This document shows, in pieces, positions 12,292 through 22,029 of a stretch of DNA of 64,000 bases; the stretch's first letter is position 1, and the number at the start of each line of letters is the position of its first letter. A program made the translations under genes and the position numbers. The notes below the pieces were generated by a model. It was given only the letters and a program-made list of their open reading frames with translations. It had not been told where the DNA came from and searched no databases. This DNA is from Dictyophora rubrovolvata (lineage: Eukaryota; Basidiomycota; Agaricomycetes; Phallales; Phallaceae), in contig CP114123.1 of NCBI GenBank assembly GCA_029959195.1, positions 620,001 through 684,000 of the forward strand, given 5' to 3'.

Positions 12292-14376
12292 TCAGTACTC
12301 TTCAAATCTCATCCAGGGATTGCGCACCTTCACAGTAGGATATAAGAGTAGAAAGACGCCGCCTGAGGTCAATGACCACTTGACTCCCTTAGGGAAGGGG
12401 GTTGTAAATACTCCTCTTCCCCATTTGAAAACTAGAAGCAGTTCAGTGAGTACAGTCGTAAATAAGAGCCACCCATGTTGGCCCATGCGAATGGCGTTTC
12501 TACACAAGCGATGGTTGTTAAACCGATTGACAAAACTCAAAACAATACTAATACTACCTTGGGTCATTGATATATTGATACAATTCCCGCACCGCAGGTA
12601 AAGCGAACACAAAAATCGCTGCTAGTCGGGCAATTACGATAGGATGTTCTGGTTCCAACCATAGCAACCTAGAAAATATGAATATACAAACCTCAAAAGG
12701 GAAGGGGGAATTACGATTTAAGGTAAAACGGCGTTAGTTCTGCCGCAAGAAAAACGGCCAAGAGTAATACAACGGCGACATAATGCGTTAAAGAAGCCGT
12801 TCCCTCCCATTTGAACGTGGTGAAATCGCTTGGAGTAAATTGCTTAAAAACTCTCTTGGTTTTCGAACGGAACCCACGTGTCTGTCGTAAGCCACGCCAT
12901 GTATACCCCTAAATATCCGTTAACGAGATATTTTCGAACAAGGACCAATTAGCCGGCTCACTTTAACATTCAGGTATGCACACGTTTTCATGCCTAGTGA
13001 TTAAGTCATTAGATGAGTCACAAGCAAGGTAGATTAGGGGAAACGGACCTAAATATGTTCCAAGCCAGTTGCAAATTAGGACATCCAAAATCCACTTCGG
13101 CGCAAGTTAGCACGTTAATAATGATGACCAAAGACAAACCAACATGATCCCACCAACACTAGAGTTGAGCTCGTAAGAAAAGTAAATGTAACGATGACGT
13201 AACCATACTTCGGCAAAATTGGCTAGGTGATGTTGCAGACTGTATTCTGCAAGCTCGAAAGCGACACTCAAGATCTTTTACTGTATCAGCCGTTGGGGTA
13301 TAAAATATTGAAGTGACCTTACCCAACAAAACCAATAATCTCTAAGGATCAAGGCTTTGCCGTACCAGCCAAGGGCGTGTGCAAGGCAGAAAATATCCAA
13401 GGCATTCTGTAGAGAACCTTGGTTTCAACAATGTCTTGATCATATACTGTCAAAGCTCACCCAGACAGTCTTCAGTGAAAAGGTACAGTCTTCGGCATAG
13501 CTTCGTTCTATGAGTGGTACGCCCAAATTCGGGTCCAGTAAAGTCATCATTCCTCGTGCTGAAGGTAAGTCTTGGAACAGAAGGAAGACTAATAGCAGTT
13601 CATATGTCAGGTTGATCCCTAGAACAACTCGCCAAATTGCTTGATAACATACGAATGAGAAAATGCTGATAAGAGGGTGTTTTGTGCACTTACCTGGGTG
13701 TGGACGGATAAATGGCCCATCGCGGAATTGAACCATTGAGAATAGCAAGAATGATATAATCGACGCGTATACTCCTCTAAAAATATACTGTTTGCTATTT
13801 GTATTATAAGCCACGGCATAAGACGCCTACATTCGTTTTTTATCACGTCCTTCTTCAACTACATCGTCTGTGATTGCGACGTACGCTAGCGCTATTAGGG
13901 CAAGAGTTACGGTTGTGAGTGTTGCTGGTTTGTACAAAAATCTATTTCAAGTCAGAAGAGAATCATTTCATGGATGGAATGCCACACACTCTACACTTGT
14001 ATCCTTCTGCGCTGCAAAAGGTTCGATCTTCGTATAGGGTTCAGTACGATCGGCCTGGGCAAACACATGTAAGAATCAGATACAAAGCTGCATATCAAAC
14101 GAAAGAAAGCGGGAACCCGTACATCATACCCTATATAAGATCCGTTGAATATGAAGATGATTCCAACCAAAACCGAGCGGGCCGGAACTTACATCGTACT
14201 GGATTTCCGTCAATACCCGGAATCTCTGCAGGACCAATATCAGGATCCGGGATAACTTCTGTATCTGTTTCTTCAGCAGGTGATGTCGGAGATGTATAAC
14301 CTTCGTCGTTAACCCGTGAAGATGACACGGCCATGGTGGTTGGAGGCGAAGACTGGGATTTGGGCACGGTCGCCAT
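12292..14376 (-). CDS. Phosphatidylserine synthase, base-exchange (PTDSS) type
   Basis: This ER membrane enzyme would exchange the head group of existing phospholipids for serine (Pfam PSS family, as in animal PTDSS1/2). Thirteen exons fit in phase: 14376-14193, 14027-13997, 13941-13831, 13776-13694, 13639-13461, 13406-13323, 13274-13209, 13158-13144, 13094-13049, 12993-12962, 12908-12715, 12668-12558 and 12499-12292, about 447 residues. Landmarks in order are FLYKPATLT, FRDGPFIRPHPAIWR, LLDPNLGVPLIERSYAEDC, FCLAHALGWYGKALILRDYW, VAFELAEYSLQHHLANFAE, CWWDHWILDVLICNWLG and GYTWRGL. The 15-base exon 13158-13144 encodes CWWDH. Several hydrophobic helices follow. The acceptor at 14027 has a poor pyrimidine tract and the donor at 13143 (GTTGGT) is weak. 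A different last exon, 12272-12204 after a donor at 12327, is possible. The upstream gene is divergent. Confidence 0.9.
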
Positions 14377-14769
14377 TCGGGGGGAAGTGAGGGTTGGAAA
14401 AGCGCTAGCGCCCTTGGCACGTCACGGACACCACGACGGTCACAAACGTGTGCGGAATGATTCTCCTGTTCGGAGCCTAAAATGTGGCGCGTCGCGTCGC
14501 TGCTTTGCTCCTTTCCAAACCTCGACACAGGGCTGTTTTCACGCGTTTTCTTGTCTTCAGCGAGATCTTTCGAACTTGAACTTTTCCGGATGTGTTTCTC
14601 GTATCCCGAAAATCATCCTTCATTGATGAGCTGACCTTCGAACACACAACACAGACGGTCCACAATTATTACGTACACAATCTCAGCCGTCCACACAAGT
14701 CTATAAATATTAGAAAGGCATTGCTACAACTTGTCGTTTTTCCTTTTCTTTCGCGAACCAAATCTCAAA
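14377..14769. promoter_or_regulatory. Divergent promoter region
   Basis: This 393-base gap separates the starts of the phosphatidylserine synthase (minus) and the deaminase-domain gene (plus). A TATAAATA box for the plus gene lies at 14702-14709, about 60 bases before its ATG. No TATA box was seen on the minus side. Confidence 0.55.
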
Positions 14770-16131
14770 ATGGATTATGAAGATGATTTGAACGTGGCCG
14801 TCTCTTTGGCAGCAACAACTCTAGCTCAGCCCGCAAATGTCATAGACCACCTAGTCAACCACGACGAGTCAATCACAGATCCTATATTTATTCTCGATGC
14901 TATAGCTCATGTTTGCGCACGGGCCGTTGACGATACCTTTGCAGTTGCGTGCAGCGTAGACGTCGCCAAGAAAGAAGTTTACCTATTCGTGTCCGGCCGA
15001 AATGGTGTCGATGCATCCACAATAAGCCACCTCCGTAGAACATGGGATTTAATGAAGGAGATTTCGCTCTACTCGATTGAATCACAAAGAATGCGGGCTC
15101 GATTCCTAGACACGACAGCGTTAGACAGTACGATCGCAGAAGTTTATGCCTTTTTGTCGCGGGAAGTCTACTCGTTCGGGCTCCAGGCTTTTCGGGGGCG
15201 GTTTTTGTTCTGGGTGGAAGAACTACGCGGGTCTATTTTAAAGCAATCGATCTCTAGGCTTCCCCTTATTCCACTCTTTGATGATTTCTTTAAATTGATC
15301 GCGTCCATTATGGCGATCCACATGAGCATGGACAATATGGACCGGGCTGCTGGACCAAACGAACAGCGCTTGAATGACTTGATTTACCGCATAGACTCTA
15401 TGACTAGATTTGCATTTGATGTCCTTCAAACTCCTGGATTGTATGATACATGGTCAAGAGCCTTCAGATGGACAGGTACGCGCTCAAAAAGAGAATAAGT
15501 TTCTTGATTCTTTTTATGTTGTTTTTTTTTAGATAAATCTGTCCTCCGGAAAGCAATTCAAGAAATAACGTACACCCACCGAGTCACGCATCGACTTTTA
15601 TTCTACGCACATAACCCAGACTTCCCTGTATACCACATGTCACTCGTTATTATTCCAATAAACAGCTATACCCCATACATTACTTCCTGGCCGTCCTCAA
15701 CAGTAGAATGGCGCGCATTTCGCGAAACCGTTTATTCTCGTTTCAATTATATCTCTGGTTCAAACAAAACCGGATACCACCAAAAGAATCCATTGCCTTC
15801 TCAGTCTCTCGTTGTTCATCCAGAATGTGCGTTAATAGAATTCCTACATTGGGCAAGTATCCTCCTTGAATCGTCATTCATTCCACCGTTGGACCATATT
15901 GGGATGTCTGTACCTCCTTGTGCACCTTGTGACATATGGATTCGAGCTTACGTCGCACGGACTAAATATGCAGGAGAATTCAAAACTCGTTCGTCCAGTG
16001 GGCGATGGGAGCGAGATTGTGCTTTACCCCGCCTCGAGAAGAAGATTGAACAGCGTTTGGCTCAAGATGTTTTGAGCTACTTTTGTGTTCAAGAAGCAAG
16101 GCAAGGAAGGATTGGACAACGTTTTTTCTAA
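14770..16131 (+). CDS. OTT_1508-like deaminase-domain protein
   Basis: Two exons, 14770-15475 and 15533-16131, give about 434 residues. The N-terminal 230 residues are helical and unrecognised. The second exon carries a cytidine-deaminase-fold signature: HPE at about residues 331-333 and PPCAPC with cysteines at about 365 and 368, preceded by DHIGMSV. This spacing of a zinc-binding H-x-E and C-x2-C fits the OTT_1508-like deaminase family, which is expanded in mushrooms. The known fold predicts a zinc-dependent deaminase on a nucleotide or nucleic-acid base; the real substrate is unknown. The intron before exon 2 has a strong poly-T acceptor. The gene is transcribed divergently from the phosphatidylserine synthase. 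Confidence 0.75.
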
Positions 16132-16532
16132 GCTGTAGCGCTACTTATCTTTTCTTCAAACACATAGACTTTATATTATAAAATATCACCAATTGTATTC
16201 AATGAACAATGTCAACGAAGACTAAATTGAGAAACTTGTGTTTCTACTTAATACTAATTACTACTTACTTTATCTGACTTGGTCTGGTGACGGTGACCGA
16301 ACAGTCCAGTCTCTCCGGAAACTTGTACTTACTTCAGTTTGATAATCTTCCGACTAGCTAACAACATTTTCCATAATGCCAAAAAATGCACACTTGTATT
16401 CTTTTCGTCGTATGCCGGTTGTCATCGGCCCGGTGTGGGAAAAAAAACGGACGAAGCCGACGATTTGCATGATGACAAAGCAAAAGGTTCGAAAAGTACT
16501 GATTTAAAACTCTCGCGGGACCCTCGGGCAGC
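16132..16532. other. Intergenic stretch before the protease
   Basis: Terminator and promoter DNA between two plus-strand genes. No coding region was recognised and no clear TATA box was found near 16500. Confidence 0.45.
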
Positions 16533-19500
16533 ATGAGACACACATTTGTGCTCCTGTCCTCGTTCTGTGCAGTGGCTTTAGCCTCGCAGCGGCCTTTCAT
16601 AATGTCGAAGCACGTTGTTACCGAAGATCTCATCCCGTTCAAAGAAGGCGTTGATAGGTTCTCGCCGAAGGATCTTGTCCAGCTTGTCCGGCCTGGAACA
16701 GCTGTTGCAAGCCCTGATGGCGGCGTTGCTTTCTTATCTATCAGTGAATATAGCATCGAGACGAAAAAGTACGTCCTCGTCGATGTTATATCCGCTTTTC
16801 ATTCGTTCTTAGCATTGATTTTGCACAAGAAATGACAAGAAGATCCTCGTTTTTCCCATACAGCCTGGTCAGGCTTCCGCGGATAACCTCGCGAGCATTG
16901 CTGACGGACAGGCCATCTGGCTTGATTCGGAGACGATTGGCCACGTCGTTTCAAACGAGGAGGCCAAGGTGCAAGAGTTGTATGCCGTCAACATCAAACG
17001 CGAGAACTCCGGTTTTGTTTCAACCACATCATCTTCGCTCGTCGGTAGTTTTCCACTCGCGGATCTTGGAAATTTCAAATATTCCCCCCAAGCTGAAGCC
17101 TTGGTCTTCTCTACTTACGTCTGGCCAAATGGCGACAGTAAGCTAGCTGGTTTAACCGATTTGACAATTCATTCTTGATTGACTCTTTTTGCGCTATCAA
17201 TTCTTCGCAGTCCTCAAGGTGAAAGAAAATGATGAAGCGTATCAAAATCGCGGACATTCTGCTCAAGTTTATGATCGTCTCTTCGTCAGACACTGGGACA
17301 CTTGGAGGGGTCCCAAAACGCAAACACTCTTTTCTGTCACTTTGAAAAAGGTTGACGGGAAATGGAGCCTAGGCAACGATTACGTTTCTCCATTGAATAA
17401 CACTCAACATGTGGGTTTTTAATTGACACAAGACCGGATTGACTTAGACAACGTACCTACGCAGAGTACCCCTGTAGAGCCGTTTGGTGGGACAGATAAC
17501 TTTGATGTCTCAAGCGCTCATATTGTGTATACCACCAAGGATCCGAACGTTAACCCGGCTACGCATACTCGACAAGACATCTACATAGTCCCCATCAAAG
17601 GAGGCGAGCCCCCAAGGCGTCTTACGTCCGGTACACAAGGCGCTACCAATAGCCCGGTCTTTAACAAACAAGGAACCAAGATTGCCTGGACCGAAATGGC
17701 AGAGGACGGTTATGAAGCTGATAGGAAAGTAGACCTTTTCAGCGTCTCCCTTTGGTTTCTCTTATATTTGATTATTCATATAGAGCGAAGATTATCATTT
17801 ATGATCTGGAAAAAGACGTCCGGTTTACTCTGACTCCTCAATGGGATCGTTCTGCTTCTCAACTTACAGTAAGCGCAAATTTTTATTGATTTTTCATGTA
17901 TTTTTTGTATTTTAAACCCTTCATAGTTTTCTCCAGGGGGGGATAAACTCATATTCACCGCATCTGACCTTGCCAGAAACAAGATTTTCGCCATAGATGT
18001 CGTGGAAACACCTTCAACCACCGATGCTAATTTAACCGTCGCGGACCCTGTTGCACTGACGTCCTCTCACTCAGTATCTCACGTTCAACCTCTAGAGGAT
18101 GGTCGTATACTCTTCATGCGATCGTCATTCAAAAATCCAAGCGAAGTGTTCACATACTCGGAGAGTTCTTCCCCTAAGATTGAGCAAATCACTCGATTAT
18201 CAGAAGAGGGCTTACAAGGAAAAACATTGGATGCCGGAGAGGAGTTTTGGACCATCGGAGACAACGGGTTCAAGATCCAGTCTTGGGTACTGAAACCCCA
18301 CGGTTATGTTAAAGGATCGGGAAAGAAATGGCCTGTTGTGTTTATTGTCCACGGTGGACCACAAGGTAAAGCTTTTCAATCCTTTTGTGATATGCAGCCT
18401 AATAGAATATTACTAAGGTTCGAATGATGATTCCTGGTCCACAAGATGGAACCCCAATGGTACGTGGCGTCTGCAACCGCGGCGTATAACTTTTCATGTT
18501 ATCGAAACGTCCCCTAGTGTTTGCCCAACAAGGTTACTTTGTCGTTGCCCCGAATCCCACTGGATCAACAGGATTTGGACAAGGTTCGTCGGATTCTAAA
18601 CCATGTACTTTTTTTTTCTGTATAAACCTTGGGATTTTATCACAGAATTCACTGATCGGATTGCTCTTCACTGGGGTTCGAGACCTTTCAGTGACCTTAT
18701 CGCCGTTTGGAAAGCAGTGTTAAAGGCTTACCCAGACGTAAGCTTCCCTCGCAGTCCGAGGAAGAAACAAGAATGATTGAAGGATGTTGGTAGATTGATT
18801 CTAATCGTGCTGCTGGTGCTGGTGCAAGCTGGGGAGGTTACGCAATGAAGTGAGCCATACGTTTTATTATTCGTAGTGCCATTCACGTACGATTTTCATA
18901 GTTGGATTAACGGGCATCCAGAGTTTGGTTTCGGCTTCAAGGCGCTTGTATGTCATGACGGAGTGGGTATTCCTCTAACTTGAAGCGTGAACTCTTGACA
19001 CTATTCACTCATTTGCATTATCTTTTCTTGTTAGGTCTTTGACACAAGTTACAACGGATTTTCGACTGAAGAGCTGTACTTCGTATGTCTGAATTAGTGT
19101 GCTTTTGTTTTTCGAAAACGGGTTGAGTAAAATTTTTGAAGTTCAATCACGAATTCGGTGGTCCACCGTGGGATCAGGGCGAGGAACGTCTGTCTGAAAA
19201 GTAAAATCCTCATTCTTGATCTTTCTTCGGAAACAGTTGTTTAATTAAAGTATAGATGGAATCCTTCTCGATTCATCAATAAATTCTCTACGCCCGAGTT
19301 GCTTATTCACGGTTCACTCGACTACCGTTTGCCAGAAACAGAAAGTCTGAGTGTTTTCAATTCTCTTCAACAGTAAGTACCTACCATGTGCCCAACGCGG
19401 ACTAGATAGTTGCTAACTGCACTGCACTTATAGACGTGGTATTGACAGTCGACTCGTCATCTTCCCAGATGAGAACCACTGGGTACTGAAGCATGAGAAC

Positions 19501-19614
19501 AGGTTTGAAACTTGCTTTCAATGATTTCATTATAACTTACGTCTATCCATTTGCTGTAGTCTCAAATGGCATGAGGAGGTCCTAGGGTGGATAGCTAAAT
19601 ATGTTGAAGCGTGA
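16533..19614 (+). CDS. Dipeptidyl-peptidase 5-like secreted serine protease (S9)
   Basis: Sixteen exons join in phase to about 729 residues: 16533-16768, 16830-17137, 17211-17410, 17465-17728, 17791-17868, 17927-18365, 18418-18459, 18518-18583, 18646-18737, 18794-18849, 18902-18962, 19035-19082, 19142-19200, 19256-19372, 19434-19502 and 19560-19614. The N-terminus (MRHTFVLLSSFCAVALAS) is a signal peptide. A beta-propeller-like region follows, with blades such as FSPGGDKLIFTASD. The alpha/beta-hydrolase domain begins at VVFIVHGGPQG. The catalytic triad is visible: Ser587 in GASWGGYA, Asp672 in HGSLDYRLPE and His704 in PDENHWVLK. Family members cleave X-Ala or X-Pro-type dipeptides from peptide N-termini outside the cell. 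The gene looks intact; the very high intron density is typical of the clade. Confidence 0.93.
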
Positions 19615-20234
19615 GGAATGGATAGGAAAAGTGCGGAAATTACGTGTGCACTATATCTATATCAAATGTCATACAAACTGAATATTGAGTGAAAATGTTC
19701 GAGATAACCGGATCCACGAGTCCGTTTCGACGAATTTTTAACCATTCAATGCGGAGTGGGCAGCTGAAATTTGCTGTGGAGTCTCCAGCTTAGACTGCTT
19801 TGCAGGCCAATATTTAGCTCGAGACGTGAGGTGCTGACTACTTCGTTCGCTGGTTTGGATCACGTATGCTCCAGCCGGGGGCCGGGGGCGTTTTCGGGAC
19901 GGCTCAGTTGGATTGACTTCACCTTCGTTTCGTGGACTTGATTCCCGTTCTGCACGATCTTCAAGTTGTTTGATGTTGTATGATCAAAAAGGTTCTTACG
20001 CGATATTTGAACAGTCAATAACTCAAAGCTTCCTGTAGCCAATTCATGAACATTCTGCCACGGTCGATTCGTTGACACCGAAAATTAAACAACACACAAT
20101 TATACGTGCCATCACCATCAATTCTCGGAAGACAATGCGTGTACATCCATTAAACTAGCAATTTGTCCCACCGCGACAAGGGTGTAAATACAGTTCTTTG
20201 GTGTCTTGTGTTGATACCTTCTCAAAAGAAGGTT
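19615..20234. other. Intergenic stretch with copied gene fragment
   Basis: Between the protease and the first DUF6533 gene. It contains a decayed copy of part of the AT-hook gene (about 19690-19990) and, from about 20040, the 3' flank shared by the DUF6533 duplication units. Confidence 0.5.
19690..19990 (-). pseudogene. Decayed partial copy of the 43.5-kb AT-hook gene
   Basis: The plus-strand text here parallels 43890-44170. Shared blocks include CACGAGTCCGTTTCGACGAA, ACGGCTCAGTTGGATTGACT, and a CTGGTTTGGAT/CTGGTTTGAAT block. The order and orientation match the last exon of the AT-hook gene on the minus strand. The copy has insertions and deletions and no usable frame of length. It covers only the middle of that exon, so it is a gene fragment left by segmental or ectopic duplication. 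Confidence 0.75.
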
Positions 20235-21959
20235 TTATTCTTGAACGGGTCGGATGTCCATGTCATTCGTGGATTCAAGAATATCATCATGATCATGACC
20301 ATGATCGCCTCCTTCCTCCTCTTCTTCATCAGTGGACATTTCCACGAGAATAGATTGATGTGCGTATTGAAGAACATTAGAAAATTGGAGTGTCGGTAAG
20401 GATATGTTACTGGCTGTAATTTTGGCGGAGTTAAGGCGGCGAAGATCTAGTGTAAAATCGGCCACCAAAATACTCGACAGGCTTGGAATAAAAGTCGAAA
20501 ATGAGTACTCGACGTTCAATAAAACATGTTAGCCTTACGCATTTAAAAGAAAGCCCAAGTCTTCCTCTATGAAGGGAATGGAGGACTAGTATATTTAATG
20601 GCTGAACTTGATAGAAGAGATACAGTACTTACGTGCGCGTCTATAGCCTAAAAAGAAAAAAAGCATTTGTAGGCTAGGCTTTGCTACTTCAAATTTTCGA
20701 CTTACAAAAAAGATTGCATGCGTAGTGGAAAGAATAACGACATAGCTTACAAAGGACATGCACTTATGAGGTAGCCGTGACGAAATTTACATTAAGAGCT
20801 TACCAGCATCTTAATACACCTGCATATTGATTGTTAAACTCCATGTCCTTAGAATTCATAAAACTTACTCTGTTTCAAAACCAGAGAAACGAGACTATGG
20901 CTACTTCGAATTCCAGCTTGGCGCTTCAATTTCCATGTCCCCCAAACCTTCCAAATGCGAATGCCAAATATAATGATATCTGTGATAATGCTGACAATGT
21001 TTTGGACAAGCAAGATTATGTTTTTTTCAGCTGAAACATTCCAGACAAATGCCAAAAAATGAACATATTTAGAGCATACCACTGGAACTAGAGTGGAAAT
21101 TGAGATATGTATCTTTCAATCCAGAAGGGACAAAACATGCTGCTTGAAAGGCTGACCTTGTCACACACCCAGGAAATGTTATTGAAACTGGAAGAGGTGA
21201 TGTTAGCTATGCTTGGAATGCTCCAGAATTTGGAATTCATTCACCATACAAAATAACAGCCAATTGCGCAAGAAAACAAGAAGCTGAAGCTATAGCCAAG
21301 ATTTTTGCTCCTTTGCACAATGAATATGCCCGAGCAATCAACAAGCCTGAAATAGCTACGATACAGATGCCTTGAAGGTAAAGTAATAGCCAAGAGTCAC
21401 ATACCTTGGACACCAATATATGACAAAATTGACATATAGTTTCCTGCATTAGCGACCATATTGCAGGATCTTAAGGTTTCTTATTAGATCCAATCAATAT
21501 CCAGTATTACAGTCTCCTACCTTCCCGGCTATAGGGAGTTTGAAATAAGTTGAGCTTAAGAGTATGCAAATATAACAACTCACAGACATAAAATGAATGA
21601 AGAAGCCCAGTCCCACCCAAGCTAAGACCGCGTATCTTGCGAAAATGTATAACAACGTAAGCAGACTAAATGGCTTGAACCATATATGTTCTACTTCTTC
21701 TGGGAGCTTGAACAATGCAGCATAGAAAACAAGTGCTTCAAGTTGTGTTTTTTGGCGGAGTCTTTTCTTTGAAATTGGAATTTAGCTTGCTCACCTACAG
21801 AGTTTATTTGTATCAAGGTTAAGGTATATCTAATATCTCGCAGTTCAATAATAGGCATTGAATATCAGGAATGAAATGAACATACTCTTCATAAACACTT
21901 TGAATAAAAGTGTCTATCATCGCGGCAGATATGTTCCAGCTATCATCCATGCCATTCAT
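20235..21959 (-). CDS. DUF6533 membrane protein, copy 1
   Basis: Start at 21959 (MNGMDDSW), stop at 20235. The DUF6533 signature is clear: a short TM run, YAALFKLPEEVEHIWFKPFS, then YIFARYAVLAW. Next come a predicted 8-base micro-exon at 21528-21521 and an exon reading SCNMVANAGNYMSILSYIG. After these are GLLIARAYSLCKG, a TM exon (NIILLVQNIVSIITDIIIFG) ending WKLKRQAG, and a last TM region. The last exon reads ILVADFTLDLRRLNSAKI, with an acidic EEEEEGGDHGHDHDD tail. About eleven exons are needed; the ones I traced are phase-compatible, so this copy may be functional. The family is expanded in mushrooms with no established function. The copy is co-oriented with four others in this window. Confidence 0.75.
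21521..21528 (-). other. Predicted 8-base micro-exon, DUF6533 copy 1
   Basis: Read on the minus strand it is CCGGGAAG, preceded by a CTATAG acceptor and followed by GTAGGAG. Only this exon links the phase-0 end of the previous exon (about 21589) with the phase-2 start of the next one, which encodes SCNMVANA. The same position and pattern (NNNGGAAG) occurs in copies 2, 3 and 4. Confidence 0.55.
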
Positions 21960-22008
21960 ATTTTTAAGGGCAGCTTATGGGGATTTGATTTTCAACTTGA
22001 CCCAGGCT

Positions 22009-22029
22009 CATAAATACTATTGGGTCACC
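22009..22029 (-). promoter_or_regulatory. Conserved core-promoter motif of DUF6533 copies
   Basis: On the minus strand the text is an AATAGTATTTAT block about 50 bases before the ATG at 21959. The same block recurs at the same distance in copy 2 (about 35851-35865), copy 3 (about 47642-47656) and, slightly changed, copy 4 (about 52700-52712). The TATTTAT core could serve as a TATA element. Conservation beyond the coding region may simply reflect recent duplication. Confidence 0.5.
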
